The notes under the pieces are model-generated. The model did not search any database. It was not told the origin of the DNA and was given only the letters and a program-made list of their open reading frames with translations. The position numbers were made by a program, and so were the translations under genes. Shown here one piece after another: positions 8,034 through 16,641 of a stretch of 64,000 nt of DNA (positions within the stretch are counted from its first letter, which is position 1; the number at the start of each line of letters is the position of its first letter). The DNA lies in the NCBI GenBank assembly GCA_024742285.1, contig JANSYR010000010.1, positions 124,001 through 188,000 of the forward strand, written 5' to 3'. This stretch comes from a bacterium (GTDB taxonomy: Bacteria > Myxococcota_A > UBA9160 > UBA4427).

Positions 8034-9062
8034 CTATCGATCCGCTGGATCGGTCGCATCCGCGTTCGCTTTTTCCGAAGCGTCGCGCAGCTCGGGATAG
8101 AACTGTCGTGCCCAGCGCCTCAGGACCGGAAGCGGACCGTCGTCCTCGATGAGCGGCGGTCGCTCACGGTAGACCTTGTTCTCCCAGATCGGTACGTCCG
8201 GCTCGATCTGCGAGAAGGTCATCTCGACGGTCTGCCGCTGCGCATCGCTCAGCTCTCCGTGGCCCTCGGTGTCTTCGAGGAGCAGGTGGATCGCCATCTC
8301 ACAGAACTCGTCGTCGATCGGCGTCGTCGCGGTCAGGAAGAAGATGCTCGGAGACTGGGGGACGCGTAGCCAGACGAGCCCGAGCCCCCACGCCTCCTGG
8401 AGCGCGAAGACGTAGTCGTCGTCGCCCGTGCCCATCGACGCGCCGGGGACCGAGCTCCGCTGGTAGTAGACCGGGCCTTCGGTGCGCGCCTCGGCGCGAG
8501 GCAGCACCGGAAGGCCGTGCACCGTCTCGAAATGGGCGGTGTCCGGGACGTTCTCGGCGAGCTCCTGCACGTGCATGCGGATCTTCCAGCGCTTCGACGC
8601 GTAGCCGAGCCAGCCGGGATCCTCGTACTCGGGGATGTCGCGCATGAACCAGTCGGGCTCGGTGCCCTCGTCGCTGTGCCAGACGAGGACGAGGCCCGCA
8701 CGTTCGTCGACGATCTTCGTACGGACGGAGACGTCCGGCAGCTGGCCTCGCGAGAGATAGGGAATGCCGGAGCAGCGCCCCTCGCCGTCGAAGCGCCAGG
8801 CATGAAACGGGCAGACGAGCTCCTCGCCCTCGACGGTGCCGCCATGGCCGAAATGCGCGCCGAGGTGCGGGCAGTGCGCCTCCGTCACACGGGCTTCGCC
8901 GGACGCGGTCCGGTAGAGCACGAGGTCTTCGCCGAAGTAGCGGAGCGGCCGGACCCGTCCCGGGGCGATTTCGGCGGATGTCGCGACTGCGTACCAGCCG
9001 TCGGGGGTCGACGAGAAGGGATAGCGGGATCGGGAAGGAGCATCGTGGATCGGTTCGGCCAT
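8034..9062 (-). CDS. Rieske-type non-heme iron oxygenase, terminal oxygenase subunit
   Basis: A 342-residue oxygenase. The N-terminal Rieske [2Fe-2S] domain has ligands Cys64/His66 (CPH) and Cys84/His87 (CPFH). The catalytic domain has the mononuclear iron site in ENVPDTAHFETVHG, with Asp174, His177 and His182. The C-terminal segment IWENKVYRERPPL plus a GPLP..RRW..QFY motif is shared with the second Rieske protein at 35140-36102. It resembles the KshA / DAF-36-like branch acting on steroids and other large hydrophobic substrates, which is an assignment from recall of motifs. Electrons would come from a separate reductase not adjacent here. The downstream gene is a TetR regulator; a divergent SDR gene starts 116 bp away. 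Confidence 0.85.
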   Translation of the reverse strand: MAEPIHDAPSRSRYPFSSTPDGWYAVATSAEIAPGRVRPLRYFGEDLVLYRTASGEARVTEAHCPHLGAHFGHGGTVEGEELVCPFHAWRFDGEGRCSGIPYLSRGQLPDVSVRTKIVDERAGLVLVWHSDEGTEPDWFMRDIPEYEDPGWLGYASKRWKIRMHVQELAENVPDTAHFETVHGLPVLPRAEARTEGPVYYQRSSVPGASMGTGDDDYVFALQEAWGLGLVWLRVPQSPSIFFLTATTPIDDEFCEMAIHLLLEDTEGHGELSDAQRQTVEMTFSQIEPDVPIWENKVYRERPPLIEDDGPLPVLRRWARQFYPELRDASEKANADATDPADR

Positions 9063-9178
9063 GAGGGTCCTCGTCTCGGGCGCCGGCGGCGCCGATCGCA
9101 GGCGTTTAGACTAACCGAATCCGAGGCCCGGTCGCTGCGACGGCAACCGCGTCCCGGGAATCGAGGAGGTCGACGACG

Positions 9179-9955
9179 ATGGGCATGCACGAGGGGCGCG
9201 TGGCGCTCGTGACGGGCGCGGGGAGCGGAATCGGACGCGCGAGCGCACGGATCTTCGCGCGAGAAGGCGCGCGGGTCGCCGTCGTCGATCTGAACGAAGC
9301 CGGTGCGAAGGAGACGGTCGGGCTGATCGAGGCCGAGGGCGGGGAGGCGCTCGCGCTCGCGGTCGACGTCTCCGACGAGGCGCAGGTCGAGGCGATGGTC
9401 GCGACGACCGTCGAGCGCTTCGGTCGGCTCGACGCGGCGATGAACAACGCGGGGATCACGAGCCCGAGTTACGTCTTCCACGAGATGCCCCTCGAAGAAT
9501 GGCATCGCATGCTCGCGGTGAACCTGACGGCCGTCTTCCTCTGCATGAAGCACGAGCTCAAGCAGATGGTGACCCAGGACGTGGTCGGGGCGGGGCGGGG
9601 CGCGATCTGCAACACCTCGTCCGGCGCAGCCGTCGTGCCCGCGCCCGGGCAGCCCCACTACACGGCGGCGAAGCACGGCGTCGTCGGGATCATGAAGAAC
9701 GTGGCGCAGGAGTACGCTTCCCAGCAGATCCGCTGCAACTCGGTCCTGCCGGGGATCACCGATACGGCGATGCTCCAGGCCTCCTTCGAAGCGAACGGGC
9801 CGGAGCATCGCAAGCGCCTCGAGGCGACCGTCCCGGGCGGGGTCCTCGTGAGGCCGGAAGAGATCGGGGAGACCGCCGTCTGGCTCTGCTCCGATCGCGC
9901 GAGTCGTGTCAACGGTCAGGGCGTGATCGTCGACGGCGGCGGCGTCCTGCGTTAG
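9179..9955 (+). CDS. Short-chain dehydrogenase/reductase (SDR)
   Basis: A 258-residue classical SDR. The NAD(P)-binding motif TGAGSGIG is at residues 12-19, the NNAG motif at 89-92, and the catalytic residues Ser148, Tyr161 and Lys165 (YTAAK). The acidic residue at the end of the second strand (VVDLNE) suggests NAD(H) preference. The ATG is preceded by GAGGAGG, 8 bases upstream. Divergent from the Rieske oxygenase gene, so both may be controlled from the 9063-9178 region and act on the same hydroxylated intermediates. The alcohol substrate is unknown. Confidence 0.92.
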   Translation: MGMHEGRVALVTGAGSGIGRASARIFAREGARVAVVDLNEAGAKETVGLIEAEGGEALALAVDVSDEAQVEAMVATTVERFGRLDAAMNNAGITSPSYVFHEMPLEEWHRMLAVNLTAVFLCMKHELKQMVTQDVVGAGRGAICNTSSGAAVVPAPGQPHYTAAKHGVVGIMKNVAQEYASQQIRCNSVLPGITDTAMLQASFEANGPEHRKRLEATVPGGVLVRPEEIGETAVWLCSDRASRVNGQGVIVDGGGVLR

Positions 9956-10007
9956 GTGAGGGACCCAAGCGGGACGGACCAGCGCGGTCGGGCGAAGCGG
10001 GGCGGCG

Positions 10008-10751
10008 TCAGCGCTCGCTCGCCGCGTCGTCCTCGCTGGACGCCTCGGCGGCCTCGCCCTCGGCGGTGGCGGCGACCGGACCGCCTGCCGGATCCGCTTC
10101 GAGGCCGGCATCGCCGAAGGCGGCGCGGACGTCGGTCGACGTGATCAGTTGCTCATAGGCGTCGTCGAGGGCCTTGCCCAGGACGGCGCCGAAGTCCCGG
10201 CTACCGCGCCGGCTGCGCACCAGCGTCCCGCCCAGGAAGATGGGGAGCGCAGAGTCGACGACGCGGTGCTCCGCCTTGACCGACGTCGACCAGATCGGCG
10301 AGCCGTCGTCGGCGAAGAGGGCGAAGGACATCGTGAGCGCGGTGTCCACCGGCTCGGGGTCGATCACGCCGACGATCCCGTCCCAGTCGCGGTTGGCGGA
10401 GACGATGATGGCCTCGATCCAGGGGAGGCCGTTCGTCGAGCCGCATCCGTCGCCGTACACCGCAACGGCTTCCCGAAAGGCGGTCTTCGCCATCCGCTCG
10501 AAGTTGAGTGCGGCACGCTTGCCGAGCTCGATCCGATAGGGGTGGTCCGGGACGTTCCACTGTCGCTTGTAGAGCTTCGACGGAACGCAGATCTCGACGC
10601 TCCCGTCGATCGGCGGCGCCGGGTTCACGAAGGTCATCGTCGGGAGCTCGACGCTCAGGATCTCCCGCGTGCAGCCCATCGTCGCCAGCAACGCGAGGCA
10701 GGCGAGCAGCCGGGGCAGGGCGGTCGTCAGGAGGGGGGGCCAGGCGCGCAT
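10008..10751 (-). CDS. Predicted lipoprotein, function unknown
   Basis: A 247-residue protein with a lipoprotein signal: hydrophobic residues 12-23 and a lipobox ending at Cys27 (LATMGC), so it should be lipid-anchored in the inner or outer membrane. The mature part contains segments on the model of 'DGSVEICVPSKLYKRQWNVP' and 'IWSTSVKAEHRVVDS', and a Gly/Ala/Glu-rich tail of low complexity. I do not recognise the family. The pattern of alternating strands and a final helix could fit a small outer-membrane-associated assembly lipoprotein. It converges with the SDR gene and follows an MFS transporter gene on the same strand after 165 bp. Confidence 0.72.
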   Translation of the reverse strand: MRAWPPLLTTALPRLLACLALLATMGCTREILSVELPTMTFVNPAPPIDGSVEICVPSKLYKRQWNVPDHPYRIELGKRAALNFERMAKTAFREAVAVYGDGCGSTNGLPWIEAIIVSANRDWDGIVGVIDPEPVDTALTMSFALFADDGSPIWSTSVKAEHRVVDSALPIFLGGTLVRSRRGSRDFGAVLGKALDDAYEQLITSTDVRAAFGDAGLEADPAGGPVAATAEGEAAEASSEDDAASER

Positions 10752-10916
10752 CGTCGGATCCTCTCGGGCGCCCGTGTCGTCAGGGTTTCGGGGCGCTGGG
10801 GACGGAGAGTACAGCGGACCGCGCCCCCTGTCGGACTTCGTTCGATTCCCGGCGCTCGTCGAAGGGCCGCCTCGGGTCGCCGCGTCGAGCGAGGCCGCGG
10901 CCCGACGCGGCGTCCG

Positions 10917-12251
10917 TCAGTCGTTCCGCCGGTCGCCGAAGCTCGAGGTCGCTGCCAGGTCCCGCTCGATGGTGTGGCCGGCGAGGCCGAAGAGGACCGC
11001 ACCCACGCTGCAGGAGAGCAGTACGTAGAGGAGCGACCAACGGACGGCGAGGTCGCCGTAGCTCGGCTCGAGGAGGTCGTTCAGGATGCCGACGGCCCAG
11101 GGGCCGAGTCCCGTCCCGAGGAACGTGATGAAGATGATGATGAACGCGGAGGCGACGGCCCGCATGTGAGGCGGTGCCAGGTTCTGGGCGATGCCGTAGG
11201 CGACGGGGGCCCAGCCGGCGCTCGAGAGCGCCGCGGGGACGGCCCACCACATGGCGTCGCGTCCGTCCGGCCAGAGGAGCATCGCGCCCTGCCACGGGAT
11301 CATCAGGAAGACCGAGATCGCTCCGATCCAGGCGTACCACCTGAGACTGCGATGGCCGAGTCGGTCGGCGACCAGCCCCGTCAGCCAGGAGCCGACCAGG
11401 GCAGGCACGTACTGGATCGGGCCGAGCCGGGGGCCGATCTCCGATTGCGCCATGTCGTGGACGCGCTCGAAGAAGGTGGGCAACCACATGCCGAACCCGG
11501 TCCCCGCGAAGGACGCGATCCCCGCGCCGAGGCCGACGAGCCAGAACGTGGGCTTGGACGCGAGGAAGCGCGCGACCTCGGCGACCGTCGCCGTCTCGCC
11601 CTCGTCTCCTTCGTTCTTCGGGGCGCGCGCGGCGGGCGGCTCGAACTGACCGCGGGCGGGCTCCCGGACCGTCAGCCGAACGACGAGGGCGATCAGCAGT
11701 CCGGGCGCGCCGACGACGACGAACGTTATGCGCCAGCCGATCGCGTCGACGAGCAGCCCCCCGACGACCAGCCCGAGCATGCTTCCCCAGTACACGCCTC
11801 CCTGGAAGATCGAGAGTGCCGTCGCGCGCCTGTCGGCGGGAAAGTAGTCGGAGAGCAGCGCCTGAGCGGGGGCGGCCCCCGCGGCCTCGCCCACGCCCAC
11901 GAGGATCCGCGCGAGGAAGAGCTGGACCGCGTTCGTGACGAAGCCCGAGAGCGCCGTGAACGCGCTCCACATCGTCATGCCGATCGCGATGATGTCTCGG
12001 CGGGAGCCCTTGTCCGCCCAGCGGGCGATCGGGAGTCCCATGCCCGTGTAGAAGAATGCGAAGGTCGGTCCGAGCATCAGCCCGACCATCGAGTCCGAGA
12101 TCTCGAGGTCCTGCTTGATGTCCTGGATCATGACTGCGAGGACGTAGCGATCCAGGTAGTTGCACGTGTACATGATCACCATGATGGCGAGCACGTAGTT
12201 GGCGTAGCGCGGATTCGGGCGATCGCTGGGGGCGGCGGGCGGAGCGCTCAA
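10917..12251 (-). CDS. Major facilitator superfamily transporter (spinster / sugar-phosphate permease-like)
   Basis: About 444 residues with 12 predicted membrane helices. The first is YANYVLAIMVIMYTCNYLDRYVL, and the MFS A-motif follows as GLPIARWADKGSRRDII. The NYLDRY element at helix 1 and the RILVGVGEAAGAAPAQALL stretch in helix 4 are typical of the spinster-like/anion:cation symporter branch that exports lipids or organic acids. No ATG exists ahead of helix 1 except far inside the upstream gene. I chose a TTG at 12251, directly after the stop of the SDR gene; this start is uncertain. The tight spacing (1 bp) implies co-transcription with the SDR. Substrate unknown. Confidence 0.85.
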   Translation of the reverse strand: MSAPPAAPSDRPNPRYANYVLAIMVIMYTCNYLDRYVLAVMIQDIKQDLEISDSMVGLMLGPTFAFFYTGMGLPIARWADKGSRRDIIAIGMTMWSAFTALSGFVTNAVQLFLARILVGVGEAAGAAPAQALLSDYFPADRRATALSIFQGGVYWGSMLGLVVGGLLVDAIGWRITFVVVGAPGLLIALVVRLTVREPARGQFEPPAARAPKNEGDEGETATVAEVARFLASKPTFWLVGLGAGIASFAGTGFGMWLPTFFERVHDMAQSEIGPRLGPIQYVPALVGSWLTGLVADRLGHRSLRWYAWIGAISVFLMIPWQGAMLLWPDGRDAMWWAVPAALSSAGWAPVAYGIAQNLAPPHMRAVASAFIIIFITFLGTGLGPWAVGILNDLLEPSYGDLAVRWSLLYVLLSCSVGAVLFGLAGHTIERDLAATSSFGDRRND

Positions 12252-12252
12252 T

Positions 12253-13062
12253 TCAGGCTGGCTCGCCGATCCGGTCGATGCACTCGAGAACGAGGTCGAA
12301 GCGCGCCTTGAAGACCTCCCGCATGTCGTCGTGGGTGAAGATGTAGGGCAGGCCGCGGCGGATGCCGGAGAGGACGATCGGACCGATCTCGTCCGGAGCC
12401 ATCCCGCCGCGGATGAAGGGCGAGAGCGCTTCGGAGACGCCGCCGGTCTGGTCACCGGCATTCCGGAGGCGGTCGGACGCCGTCAGGTTGGTGTCGATCG
12501 GGCCGGGGCAGAGGGTGGAGACGCCGATCCCGTCGGGCTCGAGGTCCATGCGCATGGCGTCGCCGTAGGCGACCACACCGAACTTGCTGACCGCGTAGGC
12601 GAGGCCCGCGTTGTGAGAGGTGAAGCCGCCGATGGATGCGGTGTTCACGACGTAGCCGCCCCGTCCCTGCTCGCGCAGCACGGCGGCGGCCTTCTGCCCG
12701 ACGTGGAAGACGCCGTCCACGTTCACGTCCAGCACGAACTTCCAGTCGTCGAAGGTGCAGTCGCGCATCGCGCCGCCGAGATAGACCCCGGCGTTGTTGA
12801 AGACGAGATCGATCCCGCCGAACTCGGCCTTCGCGGCGTCGAAGAGTGCGTCCACCGAGGCGGGATCTCGCACGTCGGTCGCGACGGCAAGCGTTCGGGC
12901 ACCGCGTTCCTCGAGATTCGCGGCGGCGGATCGGGCGTTGTCCGGATCGATGTCGGCGATCACGAGGTGGGTCCCCTCGCCGGTGAGCGCGCGAGCGATC
13001 CCGAGGCCGATTCCAGAAGCACCGCCGGTGATGATCGCGACCTTGTCCTTGAAATCCTGCAT
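12253..13062 (-). CDS. Short-chain dehydrogenase/reductase (SDR)
   Basis: A 269-residue classical SDR with TGGASGIG at residues 12-19, NNAG at 89-92 and catalytic Ser143, Tyr156, Lys160 (YAVSK). The acidic residue after the second strand (IADIDP) points to NAD(H). GGAGG precedes the ATG. The long C-terminal helix region (FTHDDMREVFKARFDL) is common in SDRs that act on hydrophobic alcohols. It is the first gene of a two-gene run with the MFS transporter, so it may make or convert a transported compound. The substrate cannot be named. Confidence 0.92.
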   Translation of the reverse strand: MQDFKDKVAIITGGASGIGLGIARALTGEGTHLVIADIDPDNARSAAANLEERGARTLAVATDVRDPASVDALFDAAKAEFGGIDLVFNNAGVYLGGAMRDCTFDDWKFVLDVNVDGVFHVGQKAAAVLREQGRGGYVVNTASIGGFTSHNAGLAYAVSKFGVVAYGDAMRMDLEPDGIGVSTLCPGPIDTNLTASDRLRNAGDQTGGVSEALSPFIRGGMAPDEIGPIVLSGIRRGLPYIFTHDDMREVFKARFDLVLECIDRIGEPA

Positions 13063-13207
13063 GGGGCCTCCGGAGCAGCCTGCGCGAGGCAGACGATGGT
13101 TGCGTCCGACGATACACGGTCGACGGGCGGGCGCCGGCGGCCGTTTTTCACCGCTGCGTGCGGCTGGTAGGCTCGGGGCTCCCGACCTGGAGGACCGAGT
13201 GAACGTG

Positions 13208-14716
13208 ATGCCCGAGCCGACGTCCGGTGCCCCGAGACGCGTGGTCGCCTGTCTGATCTTGCTCGCGATCGGAACCGGTTGCGCTTCGGTCTCGCCCTGG
13301 AACCAGGGCTTCGTCGAGGTCGTGACCCCGAACTTCCGGGTGACGTCGAGCTTCGGTGAGGCCGCGGCGCGGTCGTTGGCCCTCGAGCTCGAGACCTTGC
13401 ATGCCGGCACCCTCTACGCCCTCGGTCTGCCCCCGGACGGCCGGCTCCCGAATCGCACGCGCGTGGTCGCCTTCGACGATCGTGGCTTCGGGCGCCCCTT
13501 CGCGATCCGTGGCGAGCCGGCCTCGTGGATCCCCTCGGTCGACGCGCCCATCCTCATGATCCGGGCGCCGGGGAGCTTCGCCGAGCGGGTCACCGCCGAC
13601 CTGCGCAATCGCTACGCCCGTCGCGTGCTCCGCGCGCTCTCCCGCGAACGCCCGCCGCTCTGGTATGCCGAGGGGCGTGGCTATCTGGCCAGCACGATCC
13701 GCGTCTCGGGCACCATCGCCGAGATCGGCCGACTCCATCCCGAGCATGCGCGCGCGATCATCGAGTGGAAGCGCAGCGATCTCGCGGACGTCTTCGACGT
13801 CACGCGCCTCGATGATCGATCGCGCGCGTCGCGCAGCGAGTTCGAGGCGGCGAGCTGGGCCCTCGTCCACACGATCCTCTTCGACGCGCCCCAGAAGCAG
13901 GCGGGGCGGCGGGCGCTCGAGCGGGTGCGCGTCGGCTTCGAGAGCGGCCGGACCGGACCTCTGGCCGACGCGATCGAGAAGCTGGGAACGCGGCGTGCGC
14001 TCGCGGAGCGTGTCTGGACCCATCTCGGCTCCGGGAAGCATCGGGTCGATCGCGTCCAGATCGCGGGTCCCGAGTCCGGCGAGATCGCTTCGAGAACGCT
14101 CTCGCCCCGGGAGGCCCACGTCGCCCTGGCGGAGCTGGCCCTCGACCTCGATCGACCCGCGCTCGCGCTCGAATACTTCGATCGCGCGCGCGAGGAAGCG
14201 CTGGGCGACGGCTCCGCGTCCCACCCCGACATCGAGCTGGGCCGCGCGCTGGCGCTGCTCCGACTCGGGCGGGCCGCGGAGGGTCGGGAGGCGCACGTCC
14301 AGCCTCGCCCGGACGCGTCCGTCGCGGCGCGGGCCGCCGAAGTCGAGCTCGAGCTGGCGCGCTCGAGCGGGGACGCTGGCGAACGGCAAGGGCACTTCGA
14401 TCTCGCCCTGGCGCATCTCCGTGCGGCGAGCAGCGGGGAAGGAGAGGGCGTCGCGCGCGTGTGGCTCGCGCTGGCTCGCCTCATCGACGGCGAGATCCCG
14501 ACCGGTCAGGGCGACACCCTGACGGCGGCGCGCTGTCTCGAGCTCGCCCGCGCGGAGGGGACCGGCGCGCTCGAGATCGATCTGGTCGACGCCGAGCTCC
14601 GGGCAGCGGACGGGCGCATGCGCGCCGCCGCCTTCGCGGCCCGCGAGGTCGTCTCGCGAAGCCACGATCCGATGCTCCGGAAGCGTGCGCGTCGCTATCT
14701 CGAGTCGGCGGACTGA
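13208..14716 (+). CDS. Lipoprotein with TPR-like C-terminal helices, possibly an inactive peptidase-like domain
   Basis: About 502 residues with a lipobox at Cys25 (AIGTGC). Residues 45-170 follow the layout of DUF1570/gluzincin-like surface proteins: a strand motif 'VEVVTPNFRVTSSF', then an RVVAFDDRGFGR block and an 'LWYAEGRGYLAS' motif equivalent to the conserved W-x-x-E-G. The expected HExxH zinc site before it is absent: the helix reads RYARRVLRALSRERPP. A non-catalytic role is therefore likely. Residues 290-500 contain paired Ala-rich helices resembling TPRs. The ATG at 13208 was preferred; GTG codons lie at 13199 and 13205. Its 3' end overlaps the convergent DUF3604 gene by 22 bp. Confidence 0.7.
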   Translation: MPEPTSGAPRRVVACLILLAIGTGCASVSPWNQGFVEVVTPNFRVTSSFGEAAARSLALELETLHAGTLYALGLPPDGRLPNRTRVVAFDDRGFGRPFAIRGEPASWIPSVDAPILMIRAPGSFAERVTADLRNRYARRVLRALSRERPPLWYAEGRGYLASTIRVSGTIAEIGRLHPEHARAIIEWKRSDLADVFDVTRLDDRSRASRSEFEAASWALVHTILFDAPQKQAGRRALERVRVGFESGRTGPLADAIEKLGTRRALAERVWTHLGSGKHRVDRVQIAGPESGEIASRTLSPREAHVALAELALDLDRPALALEYFDRAREEALGDGSASHPDIELGRALALLRLGRAAEGREAHVQPRPDASVAARAAEVELELARSSGDAGERQGHFDLALAHLRAASSGEGEGVARVWLALARLIDGEIPTGQGDTLTAARCLELARAEGTGALEIDLVDAELRAADGRMRAAAFAAREVVSRSHDPMLRKRARRYLESAD

Positions 14717-16641
14717 ACGCCGTCGGCGCCCGGGGTGTACCAGATCGGCGACGACCACGCCCGCTCCTGAGCCGTCCGCGGGATCTCCGGGTCGTCGCAC
14801 GCCGCCGGCCGATCCGCCCCCGAGAGGTTCAGGCACGTGCGCGCGTACGCTCGACAGCTCGGGTTCTCGACGACCCGCGCGTAGTAGGCGGCCCGCTCGG
14901 TGGGGTCGAAGTCGGGATCGGTCCAGCGCGCGCAGAGCGCGGCGGCGCCCGCCCCGATCGGCTCGCAGGTTCGTGGGTCGACGGTCGCCCCGTTCGCATC
15001 GCCGGCGACGTCGATCACCCGTTGCACGGCGCGCCCGTCGGCGTCCGACGTGACCTTGATGACCTGCAGGCGCTGGAGGAGACCGCCCGGGTGTCCCTCG
15101 ACGCCCGGGTCGGCGAGGGCGCTCGCGACGAAGTCCGGACCGCTTCGCGGAGCACGGGCCGGGAGGTCCGCGCCCATCGGAACGCCCGTCGCGTAGGCCC
15201 GCTTCGCCAGCTCCGGCTGGCTGCAGAGATCGCTCGGCAGGTCCCAGCCGCCGAAGAAACGGAGCTCGATCCGAGGGCCGCTCGTCGCGAAGGTCTCGCG
15301 CCGCTCGAGCGCGTCGAAGAGCGAGGAGCGGGTGTTCTCCTCGGCCCAGACGCCGGCGAGGCCGCCCGGGTTGTCGTTGCCGAAGCTGTTGGTTCGCTGG
15401 GGACGTGCAACACCGTCGCGGACCCAATCGTCGGCGTCCCCCGGGAGGCCCTCGTGGATGTCGGTCGACCCGATGAAGCCGACCTGGAAGGGGTTGGATC
15501 CGACCCGCTCGGCCTCGTGGAGGCCGCGGGCCACGGCGTAGCGCGCGAAGTCGCGACGCGTGAAGCAGCCACGGCCGAGGAGCGCGCCACCTCCGACGCC
15601 GTCGCCGCAGTCCGGGACGTCGCCTTCCCTCGGTCGTCGGTATTTCTCGAAGCCACACAGCTCGTCGGTCGCCCCGAGCACGCCGGCGAGTCCGTTCCGG
15701 CACTCCGAGTCGCCCTTGATCTGGAACATCTCGACGAGGGGCTCCATCCTTCGTCGCAGCAGCGTGTAGGCGCGCTGCTCCGCCGGCGTCCTGGTCCCCC
15801 CGTAGTCGAGGGAGAAGACGCGCCCGTTCGAGAGATTCGGGTTGTGCGGGATCGTGACGGCATCGCAGCCCGTGCCCGCGTCGACGCAGCTCTCCGCGAG
15901 CGACTGCCAGAGGCCGACGGCCTCCGGGGTGGTCCGCGAGGAGACGGGGAGGGCGGGGACGGTTTCGTTCCGGAAGATCACGTTGCGGTGGACCTTCGAC
16001 ATCTCCGGATTCGACGAGTACTCGTAAGCGACGAAGGTGCTGAACGCACAGGGCCGATCATGGCGCGCCGCTGCGTCCTGGATCTCCTGCCAGGCGGTGC
16101 GCATGCCTTCCATGCAGCGGGCGCCGCTCTCGACGCCGCCCGGGCCGCAAACGACCTCGCTGTCGAGGTCGTTCAGCAGGGCGACGATCTTCGCGACGCC
16201 GTCGGCGAGGTCGCCGACCGGGGCCCAGGGCGCACGGAAGCGGCGACAGATCTCGCTGTCGTAGGCGCCGCTGCCCGGCGTCGTGCAGACCCAGGGACCG
16301 CCGAGCATCTCGGCGTGATCGGTCACGGCAGCGAAGTCGAGCGGGCGCGGGATCGTGGCCTCGGCGGCGACGACGCCCGACTGCGTGATCACGCGCATGC
16401 CCGCGGGCCCGCGACCGCTCGCGAAGCGGTAGGCATCGTCCGGCCGCGTACGCGTCTGGAACACGTAGGCGTCGGAGGAGAGCGACGTGTGGACATGGAG
16501 GTCGCCGAAGAAGGCGCGTCGCTCGGGCGAATGATCGGCGCAGCGATCTCCCGCCGCGCTGCTCGGGGCCGCCGCCGCGACCGCGAGCAGCCCACAGGCG
16601 AGCGCCGAGCGGGCGCGCTTCGAACGGGGCGACGGGATCAC
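14695..16641 (-). CDS. Exported DUF3604 family protein (PHP-like metal-dependent fold)
   Basis: About 648 residues with a signal peptide (basic start, hydrophobic residues 12-30). The mature protein opens with FFGDLHVHTSLSSDAYV, where His49 and His51 are likely metal ligands, and continues with DFAAVTDHAEMLGG. This is the DUF3604 pattern, a family related to PHP-type phosphoesterases but without an assigned reaction. Many paired cysteines suit an exported, disulfide-bonded protein. The start is a GTG at 16641 overlapping the stop of the molybdopterin oxidoreductase (GTGA), so translation is coupled. The neighbour has no export signal, so the pair would act in different compartments, or one depends on the other in a way not seen here. 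Confidence 0.85.
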   Translation of the reverse strand: MIPSPRSKRARSALACGLLAVAAAAPSSAAGDRCADHSPERRAFFGDLHVHTSLSSDAYVFQTRTRPDDAYRFASGRGPAGMRVITQSGVVAAEATIPRPLDFAAVTDHAEMLGGPWVCTTPGSGAYDSEICRRFRAPWAPVGDLADGVAKIVALLNDLDSEVVCGPGGVESGARCMEGMRTAWQEIQDAAARHDRPCAFSTFVAYEYSSNPEMSKVHRNVIFRNETVPALPVSSRTTPEAVGLWQSLAESCVDAGTGCDAVTIPHNPNLSNGRVFSLDYGGTRTPAEQRAYTLLRRRMEPLVEMFQIKGDSECRNGLAGVLGATDELCGFEKYRRPREGDVPDCGDGVGGGALLGRGCFTRRDFARYAVARGLHEAERVGSNPFQVGFIGSTDIHEGLPGDADDWVRDGVARPQRTNSFGNDNPGGLAGVWAEENTRSSLFDALERRETFATSGPRIELRFFGGWDLPSDLCSQPELAKRAYATGVPMGADLPARAPRSGPDFVASALADPGVEGHPGGLLQRLQVIKVTSDADGRAVQRVIDVAGDANGATVDPRTCEPIGAGAAALCARWTDPDFDPTERAAYYARVVENPSCRAYARTCLNLSGADRPAACDDPEIPRTAQERAWSSPIWYTPGADGVQSADSR

